Shown one piece after another: positions 24,633 to 33,456 of a DNA stretch of 64,000 nt; position 1 is the first letter of the stretch; each line of letters begins with the position of its first letter. This stretch comes from Ignavibacteriales bacterium (GTDB lineage: Bacteria; Bacteroidota; Ignavibacteria; Ignavibacteriales; Ignavibacteriaceae). The notes under the pieces are model-generated. The model had not been told where the DNA came from and ran no database searches. It saw nothing but the letters and a program-made list of their open reading frames with translations. The position numbers and the translations under genes are program-made. The stretch spans positions 2,893,448 through 2,957,447 of the forward strand of contig CP054182.1 of the NCBI GenBank assembly GCA_015709675.1. The letters are read 5' to 3'.

Positions 24633-26171
24633 TCAGATTTCGAACTTAATACCCTGTGCCAGCGGCAGAGTGGTACCAAAGTTAATAGTATTGGTCTGAC
24701 GGCGCATATACGCTTTCCATGCATCAGATCCTGATTCGCGTCCGCCTCCGGTTTCTTTTTCACCGCCGAATGCACCGCCGATTTCAGCACCTGAGGTTCC
24801 AATATTCACATTTGCAATACCGCAGTCTGAACCCCATCCTGAGAGGAATTCTTCAGCTTCGCGCATATTGTTCGTGAAAATCGCAGAGGAAAGTCCCTGC
24901 ACCACATCATTATGAATTTCAATTGCATGGCTTACATCACCTGAGTATTTCATCAGATAAAGAATCGGTGCAAAAGTTTCTTCCTGAACTATTTCATAAT
25001 GATTTTCTGCTTCAACTAAAGCAGGGCTTACATAGCATCCTGATTCATATCCGGGACCGGATAAGTTTTCACCGCCGAAAAGAATTTTGCCTCCCTCCTG
25101 CTTTACTTTATCAAGAGCAGCGAGGAATGTTTTAACTGCATCTTTATCAATAAGCGGACCCACATGATTGTTTTCATCAAGAGGGTTGCCAATGCGCAAT
25201 GAGGCATACGCCTTCGTAAGAGATTCTTTCACCTTGTCATAAATTGATTCATGAATGATGAGTCTTCTGGTTGAAGTACATCTCTGTCCGCAGGTTCCTA
25301 CAGCACCAAAAACTACTGCCGGGATAGCCAGTTTAAGATCTGCATCCGGTGTGATGATAATACCATTGTTACCGCCGAGTTCAAGAATCATCTTGCCAAA
25401 GCGTTTACCAACTACTTCAGCGCAATGACGGCCAACTCTAGTTGAACCTGTTACACTGACCAGAGGTACATTCTTATCTTCCAGCATTCTTTCACCGATA
25501 GTAGCGCCTCTTCCGACAATCAGAGAGAAAACTCCTTCAGGTACATTGTTTTCTTTCAGAACATCTGCAATAAGGTTCTGAATTGCAATAGCGCTGAGGG
25601 GCACTTTTGATGAGGGCTTCCAGAGATTAACATCACCGCAAACTGCTGCCAGCATGGCATTCCAGCCCCACACGGCAACCGGGAAATTAAATGCTGTTAC
25701 AGTGCCAACAATACCGAGGGGATGGTACTGATCATACATCCGGTGATTCGGGCGTTCTGAAACCATGGTATTGCCGTAGAGCTGGCGGGAAAGGCCAACT
25801 GCAAAATCGCAGATGTCAATTATTTCCTGCACTTCACCCATCCCCTCCTGGAGTGATTTGCCCATTTCAAATGAAACCAGGCTTCCAAGGGGTTTTTTGT
25901 AATCACGAAGCTTGTTTCCGATCTGGCGAACAACTTCTCCTCTTTTAGGGGCAGGAAGTTTTCTCCAAACCTTAAAAGCTGCCTTCCCTTTTTCTATCAG
26001 GTCGTAATAATCCTTTTCACTTGCCTGATAAACTGAACCAATGAATTCGCCGGTTGCCGGGGAGGATATTTTAAGCTCCCCCTGGTCAGTGGTTTGATAC
26101 CAGTTCAGCCCTGAAGCTGCACCGTAATTTTTGTCTTTAATGCCTAATTGTTTTAAGAATTCCATTATCAT
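24633..26171 (-). CDS. ALDH7-type aldehyde dehydrogenase (likely 2-aminoadipate semialdehyde dehydrogenase)
   Basis: At 512 residues this is a full-length NAD(P)-dependent aldehyde dehydrogenase. The general base Glu is in LELGGNNG and the catalytic Cys in CGQRCTSTRR. The CGQRCTSTRR form and the SGSDAWKAYMRRQT C-terminus are typical of the ALDH7/antiquitin branch, which oxidises 2-aminoadipate 6-semialdehyde (or piperideine-6-carboxylate) to 2-aminoadipate. It faces the lysine 6-transaminase gene across a divergent promoter, which makes the lysine-degradation role likely. Confidence 0.88.
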   Translation of the reverse strand: MIMEFLKQLGIKDKNYGAASGLNWYQTTDQGELKISSPATGEFIGSVYQASEKDYYDLIEKGKAAFKVWRKLPAPKRGEVVRQIGNKLRDYKKPLGSLVSFEMGKSLQEGMGEVQEIIDICDFAVGLSRQLYGNTMVSERPNHRMYDQYHPLGIVGTVTAFNFPVAVWGWNAMLAAVCGDVNLWKPSSKVPLSAIAIQNLIADVLKENNVPEGVFSLIVGRGATIGERMLEDKNVPLVSVTGSTRVGRHCAEVVGKRFGKMILELGGNNGIIITPDADLKLAIPAVVFGAVGTCGQRCTSTRRLIIHESIYDKVKESLTKAYASLRIGNPLDENNHVGPLIDKDAVKTFLAALDKVKQEGGKILFGGENLSGPGYESGCYVSPALVEAENHYEIVQEETFAPILYLMKYSGDVSHAIEIHNDVVQGLSSAIFTNNMREAEEFLSGWGSDCGIANVNIGTSGAEIGGAFGGEKETGGGRESGSDAWKAYMRRQTNTINFGTTLPLAQGIKFEI

Positions 26172-26288
26172 CCTATGAAAAAAATCGAAAAAAGTAACCG
26201 TAAATATACCAAATTAGAGGGTCCGCTCCTTTCAGGAAACCCTCTGAGAGACTGAAAATAATGGGAAAAAGACGGGCACCCAACTGTC

Positions 26289-26319
26289 TTGTAAAATTCT
26301 CAAAGGTTCTTTAATTTTG
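26289..26319 (+). promoter_or_regulatory. Bacteroidota-type promoter for lysine 6-transaminase
   Basis: TTG (26289-26291), 20 nt, TAATTTTG (26312-26319) is a full match to the TTG/TAnnTTTG layout. It would give a 5' leader of roughly 155 nt before the ATG at 26482. Confidence 0.6.
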
Positions 26320-26376
26320 CAACTACATTAAAATTACACATGAAAAACATTTTTGACAGATACAGCAAACGAAGCT

Positions 26377-26391
26377 ATCTCGTATCGAGAT
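26377..26391. promoter_or_regulatory. Palindrome ATCTCG-TAT-CGAGAT, possible operator
   Basis: Six-base perfect arms around a three-base centre lie within the predicted leader of the transaminase gene. A regulator binding site is possible; no regulator gene is adjacent. Confidence 0.3.
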
Positions 26392-26481
26392 TCGAAAATG
26401 TATTTTAAACTTACCTGATCTCCGCCTAAGTTCTCTTTTCTCAGTAATTTTTTCAAAATTTTTTAATTTTTAGGTATTCAC

Positions 26482-27831
26482 ATGGAAATTGTGCATCATT
26501 CCCCCTTTTCATTGGTAAAACCAGAAGCGGTTCATGCTGTTCTCTCAAAAAATATGCTGGCTGACGGTTTTGAATTTGTACTCGATCTTGAGAAAAGTCA
26601 GGGTTCCTGGCTTTATGACTCAAAATCAGGTGACAGATATCTGGATTTCTTCTCCTTTTTTGCTTCAAATGCACTTGGAATGAATCATCCGGCCGTAACC
26701 ACCCCGGAGTTTAGAGAAAAACTGATTCTTGCCTCACAGAACAAACCTTCAAATTCGGATATTTATACCGAATTTATGGCGGAGTTTGTTCAAACCTTCT
26801 CATCCATTGCCAAACCGGATCATTTTAAGTACCTTTTCTTTGTTGAAGGGGGCTCGGTCGCTGTTGAGAACGGACTGAAAGTAGCATTCGACTGGAAAGT
26901 AAAGAAAAACTTCAAAAAGGGTTATAAAGAAGAAAAAGGTACCAAGGTACTTCATTTTAAGGAGGCTTTCCACGGAAGAACTGGTTATACCCTTTCTCTT
27001 ACTAATACTGACCCGAATAAAGTTCAGTATTTCCCGAAATTCGACTGGCCGAGGGTTACAAACCCCAAAATAACCTTCCCGCTTGAGAATAACCTGGGTC
27101 ATGTAATTGATCTGGAGAACCAGGCAATATCAGAAATCGAAGCGGCTATTGCAGCAAATAAGGATGATATCGCCTTAATAATTCTCGAACCTATTCAGGC
27201 AGAGGGAGGAGATAATTTCTTCCGGAAAGAATTCCTGATGAAACTCCGTGAAATAGCAGATGCAAATGACATTCTTTTGATGTTTGACGAAGTTCAGACC
27301 GGAATGGGAATGACGGGCAAAATGTGGGCCTCTGAGCATTTTGTTATGCCTGATATCGTCTCTTTCGGCAAGAAATTCCAGGTTTGTGGAATCATGGTCT
27401 CAGACAGAATTGATGATATTGAAGACCATTGCTTCAGGAAATCCAGCCGTATCAACTCAACCTGGGGCGGAAACCTTGTTGATATGGTAAGAGCCACAAA
27501 GATTCTTGAGGTTGTAAAGGAAGAAAATCTGCTCGAAAACTCTCGAAATATGGGTTCATATCTGCTGGATAATCTGAAGAATATTCAGAAGGAGTTCCCT
27601 AATCTTGTTTCAAACGTGAGAGGGTTGGGACTGATGTGTGCATTTGATTTCCCCCATCATGACCTCAGAAATGAGTTTACAAAGCACCTCTATAATCATA
27701 AAATGATTATCCTTGGCTGCGGTACCCAGTCAATACGTTTCAGAAACCCGTTAACGGTTAATACTGAGGATATGAACAAGGGCTTGCAGATAATGCGGGA
27801 TGTTTTATATTTGATGTCATCAAAAAACTAA
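26482..27831 (+). CDS. lat: L-lysine 6-transaminase
   Basis: This 449-residue PLP-dependent class III aminotransferase transfers the epsilon-amino group of lysine to 2-oxoglutarate, giving 2-aminoadipate 6-semialdehyde. Support comes from the start HHSPFSLVKPEAVHAVLSKN, LDFFSFFASNALGMNHPA, FVEGGSVAVENGLKVAFDWK, the FDEVQTGMGMTGK block and VSFGKKFQVCG with the PLP lysine. The divergent ALDH7 enzyme would take its product. It makes glutamate, so it also links to the 2-oxoglutarate enzyme kgd of this window. Confidence 0.93.
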   Translation: MEIVHHSPFSLVKPEAVHAVLSKNMLADGFEFVLDLEKSQGSWLYDSKSGDRYLDFFSFFASNALGMNHPAVTTPEFREKLILASQNKPSNSDIYTEFMAEFVQTFSSIAKPDHFKYLFFVEGGSVAVENGLKVAFDWKVKKNFKKGYKEEKGTKVLHFKEAFHGRTGYTLSLTNTDPNKVQYFPKFDWPRVTNPKITFPLENNLGHVIDLENQAISEIEAAIAANKDDIALIILEPIQAEGGDNFFRKEFLMKLREIADANDILLMFDEVQTGMGMTGKMWASEHFVMPDIVSFGKKFQVCGIMVSDRIDDIEDHCFRKSSRINSTWGGNLVDMVRATKILEVVKEENLLENSRNMGSYLLDNLKNIQKEFPNLVSNVRGLGLMCAFDFPHHDLRNEFTKHLYNHKMIILGCGTQSIRFRNPLTVNTEDMNKGLQIMRDVLYLMSSKN

Positions 27832-27854
27832 TTACTAATACTACTTGCATGGAG

Positions 27855-27890
27855 CGGCTCCCCTTTAACAGGGAGCCGTTTCCGTTTTAA
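27855..27890 (+). terminator. Rho-independent terminator after lat
   Basis: An eight-base-pair stem CGGCTCCC/GGGAGCCG with an eight-base loop is followed by TTTCCGTTTT. It sits between lat and rsmI, just before the rsmI start. Confidence 0.8.
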
Positions 27891-27897
27891 AAGTTTA

Positions 27898-28602
27898 ATG
27901 CTTTACATTGCTGCCACACCAATTGGTAACCTTGAGGATATCACCCTCAGAACTATCCGGATTCTAAAGGAAGCGGATCTGATTCTTTGCGAAGATACCA
28001 GGGTAACTGGCATTCTCCTCCGTCATCTGGAGATTCCCCATAAAGAGTTCATTGTGATCAATGCCTTTAATGAAGCGAAGAATCTGGACAAAATTATCGA
28101 GAGAATATCCGGTGTGCAATCCGCTGTGCTGGTTTCTGATGCCGGCACTCCCGGAATCTCTGACCCGGGTGTAAGGCTGGTCAATGCTGCAAGAAAAGCC
28201 GGCATTGAGATAGCAGCCATCCCCGGTCCCTCCTCGGTTACCGCTGCACTTTCTATTGCGGGGATTCCAACAGATTCTTATCTATACGAAGGATTTCTTC
28301 CTCTTAAGAAAGGAAGACAGAAAAAATTGACACAACTCTCAGAAATTGAATCAACCATTGTGCTTTTTGAATCCAGTCACAGAATAGAAAAACTGCTGAA
28401 CGAGCTAAGCCAATTTATGCCGGACCGTTTAATCCTGGTCATGAGAGAACTTACAAAAAAGTTTGAAGAAACATGGGAGGGATTCCCGGGAGAACTTATT
28501 GCCGCATTCCCATCGAAAATCAGTAAAGGCGAGTTTGTTGTCCTGATAGCAAAGACGGGATTCAGAAGATCCGATGAACTGAAAGTTAATCTTCCTGAAT
28601 AG
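27898..28602 (+). CDS. rsmI: 16S rRNA 2'-O-ribose C1402 methyltransferase
   Basis: This 234-residue SAM-dependent methyltransferase of the tetrapyrrole-methylase fold has the RsmI hallmarks ATPIGNLEDITLR, CEDTRVTGILLRHL, VLVSDAGTPGISDPG and IPGPSSVTAAL. It modifies C1402 of 16S rRNA together with RsmH. It lacks the C-terminal extension seen in some orthologues. The 3' end overlaps the convergent RDD gene by 17 bp. Confidence 0.95.
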   Translation: MLYIAATPIGNLEDITLRTIRILKEADLILCEDTRVTGILLRHLEIPHKEFIVINAFNEAKNLDKIIERISGVQSAVLVSDAGTPGISDPGVRLVNAARKAGIEIAAIPGPSSVTAALSIAGIPTDSYLYEGFLPLKKGRQKKLTQLSEIESTIVLFESSHRIEKLLNELSQFMPDRLILVMRELTKKFEETWEGFPGELIAAFPSKISKGEFVVLIAKTGFRRSDELKVNLPE

Positions 28603-29311
28603 CTAAAAAGTAGTAATCCCTTACTAAAATCTGCAGTGAACCTGCGTCCGGGGAAAGCGAAATTCCAAGCCGTCTGCTGATAAGTTCTGCCGTCCTTTCC
28701 AACATCCCCGAGTCCTCCGGTCTGTGAACACCCGTTGTTACGCGGTTTATCACTTCATTTATCAGTCTGATTTCCTCATCATTCAATAATCTGACTTCCG
28801 GGTAGGTAACACGGTAACCCGCAGGAAAATTAATAAGACGTATACCATTTCGTATATTTCTTCCTGATATTTTAACCACTGACGTACCCGCGGCTATATC
28901 CCCAAGTCGTTGTCCTTTCCCGGAGAAAAAATAGGTCATGATAGCAAGTCCGCCGAAACTGAAAGAAATGTCTATAAACCGGGTCATCCACCTTATAAAG
29001 TAAGATACAAAGGATGGTGCGGCACCGTCAAGTCGTATAACTCTCAATTTTAATATCATCTTGGCAGGACTCTGCCCTTTGAAATAATACTCAAATATAA
29101 GATCATAAAAAAAGAGAGGTATATAAAGCAGCAGCCCAGCTGTATATGCTAAATCTCCCATCGCAAAGATGCCTATAAGATAAAACACTGCCAGGATATA
29201 CACTGCGATGAATCCCGCATCAATGAACCAACCTGCTATTCTCAGGCCCAGCGATGCGTATTCATATTCAATCCGCACATTTTGCGGAGTTTCAATCTGT
29301 ATGGTACTCAT
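28586..29311 (-). CDS. RDD-family membrane protein
   Basis: The 241-residue protein has an RDD domain with the starting motif YASLGLRIAGWFIDAGFIAVY, a central membrane segment LAYTAGLLLYIPLFFYDLIFE, and the FKGQSPAKMILKLRVI consensus. A non-membrane tail of about 90 residues follows. RDD proteins have been implicated in ion transport or anchoring of membrane complexes. It is the last gene of the SpoIIM/DUF4129/MoxR/DUF58 block, a conserved neighbourhood in bacteria whose role is not settled. Confidence 0.85.
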   Translation of the reverse strand: MSTIQIETPQNVRIEYEYASLGLRIAGWFIDAGFIAVYILAVFYLIGIFAMGDLAYTAGLLLYIPLFFYDLIFEYYFKGQSPAKMILKLRVIRLDGAAPSFVSYFIRWMTRFIDISFSFGGLAIMTYFFSGKGQRLGDIAAGTSVVKISGRNIRNGIRLINFPAGYRVTYPEVRLLNDEEIRLINEVINRVTTGVHRPEDSGMLERTAELISRRLGISLSPDAGSLQILVRDYYFLAIQED

Positions 29312-29329
29312 TTCCGCTTAGAATCCATA

Positions 29330-30661
29330 TCAGATGAGTCCCCTTTTTTTGAATTCGATATATTTGCTCAGCACATCAGTATTTAACGCCTCAGGAGTGG
29401 TCAGCACTGCAGGAATTCCGCGAAGTTCAAGTTCTTTAACCACTCTCAGCTTCTCTGCTGAGAAACGAAGGATGGTATCTTTCAGAAGCAGATCCTCAAG
29501 ACTAAAAGCAGAATCATTCAGAACCTTACCGGTTTCAGTATCCTGGAAAAAGATAACTGTGACAAGATGATACTGTGCAAGCCGGCGGATATATGGAATC
29601 TGCCTGAAAAGAGAGCTTGTTGTCTCGAAATTAGTATAGAGGAGTACCAGACTTCTCTGCCGGACTTTAGTCAGGAAATAAGCAGAGAACGATTCAAAAT
29701 CTGATTCGCCGAATTCAGTTGTCAGATTATACAGCAAATCATTAATATCCTGAAGGTGCTTCCTGCTGTTTTCCGCGGTAATAATCGAAGTTTTTCTTTC
29801 CTTAACTAACGCAATACCAGCCCGGTCCTGTTTAAGCATGGCAATATCTGAAATCATAAGAGATGCATTTACCGCATAATCAAGCAGTCTCATTCTGTTA
29901 AAAGGAATTTTCATTACTCTGCCGCAATCAATCACCGAATATACTTGCTGCGATATTTCGTCCGTATAATGATTTACCATTAGTTTATTCCTCCGGGCAC
30001 TGGCTTTCCAGTTGATGCTGCGTAAATCATCTCCCGTGACGTAGTCTTTTATCTGCTCAAATTCCATCGAGTGGCCGATCCTGCGCACCTTTTTCATACC
30101 GCTTAAAAGAACTCTGTCATTAACCGCAGTCAGTTCATATTTCTTTAAATGGAGAAAAGAAGGGTACACTTTTACCACCTCCTCCTGGCCAAAGCTGAAT
30201 CGTCTCCTGAAAATACGTAACGGACTATGTAAAAAGATTCTTGTAAGACCGAACTGATATTCGCCTCTCTGAACAGGGCGCATTGTGAATTCAGCAGTTT
30301 TAATCTCTCTTTCATTTAAAGTAAAATCTTGTCTCAGATCCCTTCTCTGGAACTGAGACGGTATTTCATCTATCAGTGTGATAAATACTTTTCTGCCTGT
30401 TAGATTTTCAATAATTATATGATAAACATTATCATCCCCGTTAGAAAACCGGGCTGGCAGAATCCTTTTGCCAGATATCAGACTATTCCCGAAAAAAAGG
30501 TAGATTGCTTCGGCGGTTAAAACTGTGGCAACAACTGCTGAACAAACATACCCCCAGAACATTGACATATCTATAACATACAGCAGCACCCAAATAACAG
30601 CGAGTGCCGCAAGCAGCAGGAAAAAACGGATAGTAAAATAAAACTGTGAAAGAGATTTCAT
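29330..30661 (-). CDS. DUF58 domain protein, membrane anchored
   Basis: This 443-residue protein has two N-terminal membrane segments (about 10-57). The DUF58 core includes GTGDD-like YVTGDDLRSINWKASARRNKLMVNHY, which is the family signature, followed by a VWA-like fold (QVYSVIDCGRVM). DUF58 proteins typically work with the MoxR ATPase encoded just upstream. Its start overlaps the moxR stop by one base (TGATG). Function in envelope assembly or stress tolerance is inferred from related clusters. Confidence 0.88.
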   Translation of the reverse strand: MKSLSQFYFTIRFFLLLAALAVIWVLLYVIDMSMFWGYVCSAVVATVLTAEAIYLFFGNSLISGKRILPARFSNGDDNVYHIIIENLTGRKVFITLIDEIPSQFQRRDLRQDFTLNEREIKTAEFTMRPVQRGEYQFGLTRIFLHSPLRIFRRRFSFGQEEVVKVYPSFLHLKKYELTAVNDRVLLSGMKKVRRIGHSMEFEQIKDYVTGDDLRSINWKASARRNKLMVNHYTDEISQQVYSVIDCGRVMKIPFNRMRLLDYAVNASLMISDIAMLKQDRAGIALVKERKTSIITAENSRKHLQDINDLLYNLTTEFGESDFESFSAYFLTKVRQRSLVLLYTNFETTSSLFRQIPYIRRLAQYHLVTVIFFQDTETGKVLNDSAFSLEDLLLKDTILRFSAEKLRVVKELELRGIPAVLTTPEALNTDVLSKYIEFKKRGLI

Positions 30662-31614
30662 CAGCGGGGTACTTCTATCCTGTCTACTAACATACGTATA
30701 AGGTCATCCGGTTTCAGGCCTTCCATTTCCTTTTCGGGTGATAATATAATCCTGTGTCGTAAAGCAGGCAGAGCCACTGCTTTGATATCATCCGGGATTA
30801 CATACGGCCTTCCCTGCAGAACCGCATGAGCTTTCGCTGAACGCATGATTGAGAGTGATGCACGGGGCGATCCCCCCAGAACTATATCACGGCTTTTTCT
30901 TGTGGCTATCACAATGGCTGCAACATAGCCGGCAATCTTCTCATCAATATAGATTGACTCAACTTTGTTTCTCAGAACTTCCAGATCAGAAGGGGCAACA
31001 ACCGGATTTATCAGACTCAGTTTATCTGATGCCGAAGCAGACTGATAGTTCTTGAGGATTTGTACTTCTTCATTATCAGCCGGATAGTCTATAAGTACTT
31101 TAAATAAAAAGCGGTCAAGTTGTGCTTCAGGCAGTCGGTAGGTACCCTCCTGCTCAATCGGGTTTTGCGTTGCATAGACTATGAAAGGAGGTGTCATAGG
31201 ATACGTAGTTCCGTCAACGGATATCTGCCGTTCCTCCATGACTTCGAACAGCGCGGACTGCGTCTTGGCAGGCGCTCTGTTAATCTCATCAATGAGAATA
31301 ATATTCGAAAAGAGGGGTCCTTTTCTGAAATAGAATTCCGACTTCACGGAATCAAAAACCATGGTCCCAACCAGGTCACTTGGCATAAGATCAGGCGTAA
31401 ACTGAATCCTGCTAAAACCGGCCGAAACAGATTTTGATATACATTTGGCAATCAGGGTTTTCGCAATACCCGGTACCCCTTCAATCAATATATGGCCGTC
31501 AGCGAGAAGTCCGGTAATTAACTGTTCCGTCACCTTGTCCTGACCAATAATTACCTTTCGGATTTCATTCTTCAGCCGGTCTAGAGTTTCAAATACGATA
31601 TCTTCTTTTTGCAT
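30661..31614 (-). CDS. MoxR-family AAA+ ATPase
   Basis: The 317-residue AAA+ protein has Walker A GVPGIAKTL, Walker B IILIDEINRAPAKTQSALFEVMEE, the pore region RQISVDG, sensor I FIVYATQNPIEQEGTY and sensor II GGSPRASLSI. MoxR ATPases act as chaperones for partner proteins with VWA-type domains, here the DUF58 protein with which it overlaps. Its start lies within the end of the DUF4350 gene (26-bp overlap), so they are translationally coupled. Confidence 0.92.
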   Translation of the reverse strand: MQKEDIVFETLDRLKNEIRKVIIGQDKVTEQLITGLLADGHILIEGVPGIAKTLIAKCISKSVSAGFSRIQFTPDLMPSDLVGTMVFDSVKSEFYFRKGPLFSNIILIDEINRAPAKTQSALFEVMEERQISVDGTTYPMTPPFIVYATQNPIEQEGTYRLPEAQLDRFLFKVLIDYPADNEEVQILKNYQSASASDKLSLINPVVAPSDLEVLRNKVESIYIDEKIAGYVAAIVIATRKSRDIVLGGSPRASLSIMRSAKAHAVLQGRPYVIPDDIKAVALPALRHRIILSPEKEMEGLKPDDLIRMLVDRIEVPR

Positions 31615-32794
31615 ACATACCTGTCAGTTTATAAAAATTATCAATTTTTGTTATGAGCCCGGAAAGTGCATCCCCAGGTTTTTCCATTTTCCTTACTGCT
31701 TCAAAATCCTTTTCTATCTGCCGGTACAGAATTCCCGACTGGATATTATCAGCATCAATCAGTAAGATATTTTCTTTCGCGAAGATATCACCTGACATTC
31801 TGTAATACGAAATAACCCGTGCAGAGAAAGCATCAAAAAGTATAACAATGGAATCCTTATTCCCCTTTTTCCGAAGCAAAGCCGTTTGTTTATAGAACTC
31901 AAGTGTGGAGTTAATAAATGGTTTAATCACCGGAATTATTCTTTGCTCCCTTCTTCCATGGAGAAAGATAAATAATACAGCGGAAATAAGCAGAATATAG
32001 TAAGCCCACGCCAGGCGTGGTTCAGAAAGAATAAACCGGAGGGGCGTTTTGACCATCATTCTGCCCGATTTATAATATTCATCCCAGATAATATTACTCA
32101 CCGGAAGATATGCGAAGGATTTATACGCAAAGTCATAACCGTCCTTTTCCGTCATATAGTAATTAGTAAACCCGATCGGAAAAAGATGGATATAGAGTTT
32201 CCCTTTTCCGAAAATTTTGGAAAAGTATACATGTTCACCAAGATCATTCTTTGCATAAATCTCCAGATTACCTGCTTCTGCTTCACCACTCAAAGAACTT
32301 AGCGGATAATTGAATTTTGAAACTGAATAATTTCCTGGTGTTGATTTACCTGAATCTACGAATGTAATATAATCCCACTGTGAAAACTGAAAAGACGGGG
32401 TGAAACGGATTCCAGTCTTATCCTGAAAATCCTTTGAAAACTCAAATGCTGAAATAAATACTATCCCCCCCGATTCCAGATGCCTTAAAAGTCTGTCTGT
32501 ATCGAACTCATCCGGTTCAAATACATCATTCACAAAAATGAATGCTGCATCAGAATCAGAGGTATCTCCGGGAAACTCATAAATAGTTTTGTACGAGTAT
32601 TGAATTCGCTGATCAGGAAAAACATACGGAAGATTATTTTCAATGATTTCACACCCGTAAGGGAGCGTGCTTCCTGAGGTAAAATCAAAGCGCCAGTCTG
32701 TTGCTGATGGCCGTGTTGAATTCAGAATCAATAAGAGAATGATGAGCATTCCCGAGGCAAGATAAAGTACCTTATTGTTAAAGAACCGATTCAT
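31589..32794 (-). CDS. DUF4350 domain protein
   Basis: The 401-residue protein has an N-terminal membrane anchor (LYLASGMLIILLLILNST). A soluble domain with GGIVFISAFEFSKDF resembles a glutamine-amidotransferase-like fold (DUF4350). A second membrane segment lies at about 263-281 (AWAYYILLISAVLFIFLHGR) and is followed by a cytoplasmic tail. Member of the DUF58/MoxR cluster. It overlaps the DUF4129 gene by 4 bp (ATGA) and MoxR by 26 bp. No catalytic role is established. Confidence 0.8.
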   Translation of the reverse strand: MNRFFNNKVLYLASGMLIILLLILNSTRPSATDWRFDFTSGSTLPYGCEIIENNLPYVFPDQRIQYSYKTIYEFPGDTSDSDAAFIFVNDVFEPDEFDTDRLLRHLESGGIVFISAFEFSKDFQDKTGIRFTPSFQFSQWDYITFVDSGKSTPGNYSVSKFNYPLSSLSGEAEAGNLEIYAKNDLGEHVYFSKIFGKGKLYIHLFPIGFTNYYMTEKDGYDFAYKSFAYLPVSNIIWDEYYKSGRMMVKTPLRFILSEPRLAWAYYILLISAVLFIFLHGRREQRIIPVIKPFINSTLEFYKQTALLRKKGNKDSIVILFDAFSARVISYYRMSGDIFAKENILLIDADNIQSGILYRQIEKDFEAVRKMEKPGDALSGLITKIDNFYKLTGMYAKRRYRI

Positions 32795-33429
32795 ACACCA
32801 GCCCCCGAACTTATTTCAGATCTGAAATACTCAAGTTCCTTCGCACTCACATTAAAACCGCCATACCAGGAATTCTCGAACATCATTGTAAGTTTGATAA
32901 ACTTTACCTGCAGATTTTTATCACGTAATTCTGAGGCATATTCCCAGTTTGTTTTCTTAGCATCGAGCCGGAGCATATTTTTTTCGGCTAGAATGCGCAA
33001 ATATTTAATGTAAAGTACCCTAAGCAGTCCCCTGTTATTTCCTTCTGAAAGATACTTTTCTTCAAGTTTATCCAGATCACCGGTATCTGTTTCATGCACA
33101 GAAATATCAACAGAAGATTCTTGGTTACCCGCAAAATCAGATTTTGCAGTGAACAAATACATCTTTTTATTGAGGATATAAAACACCCCGGCTGCTATGA
33201 GCAGAAGTGCAGCAATCTGATAATAATTGCTGTTTTCTCCAAAAATGGTTGAATATAAGATCCAGTCAATAAAGTCAATCACTGACCTGACTATGTGTTC
33301 AAATAAGGTGTCTGGCTTCACCGGAGTACGGTCATAGACATACCTGGGACTGTTCAGATATTCATCCATCACCTCTTTTGGCGGCAGACGGAGGGTAAAC
33401 TTTGTATCCAATAAGAATATCACCCGCAA
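32791..33429 (-). CDS. DUF4129-like membrane protein, short N-terminus
   Basis: The 212-residue protein has RLPPKEVMDEYLNSPRYVYD near the N-terminus, one membrane segment (YYQIAALLLIAAGVFYILNK, about 67-86) and a C-terminal DUF4129 region (RLDAKKTNWEYASELRD). Family members normally have a signal peptide before the LRxP segment. Here a stop codon lies shortly upstream, so the protein starts at TTG (33429) or GTG (33423) without one. The start is therefore uncertain. Confidence 0.7.
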   Translation of the reverse strand: MRVIFLLDTKFTLRLPPKEVMDEYLNSPRYVYDRTPVKPDTLFEHIVRSVIDFIDWILYSTIFGENSNYYQIAALLLIAAGVFYILNKKMYLFTAKSDFAGNQESSVDISVHETDTGDLDKLEEKYLSEGNNRGLLRVLYIKYLRILAEKNMLRLDAKKTNWEYASELRDKNLQVKFIKLTMMFENSWYGGFNVSAKELEYFRSEISSGAGV

Positions 33430-33456
33430 CTCACAGGATTATGTGCCGTCAGATTA

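Larger units (their letters stand above)
26172..26481. other. Divergent promoter region between ALDH and lysine transaminase genes
   Basis: This 310-bp gap contains a good promoter towards the plus strand (26289-26319), a palindrome at 26377-26391 and a GAGGGT/ACCCTC inverted repeat at about 26218-26246. I see no convincing gene here. Confidence 0.6.

Noticed and set aside
26340-26408. 22-codon ORF as lysine leader peptide before lat
   Set aside because: It has only two lysines and no attenuator hairpins next to it; a leader would need a lysine run.
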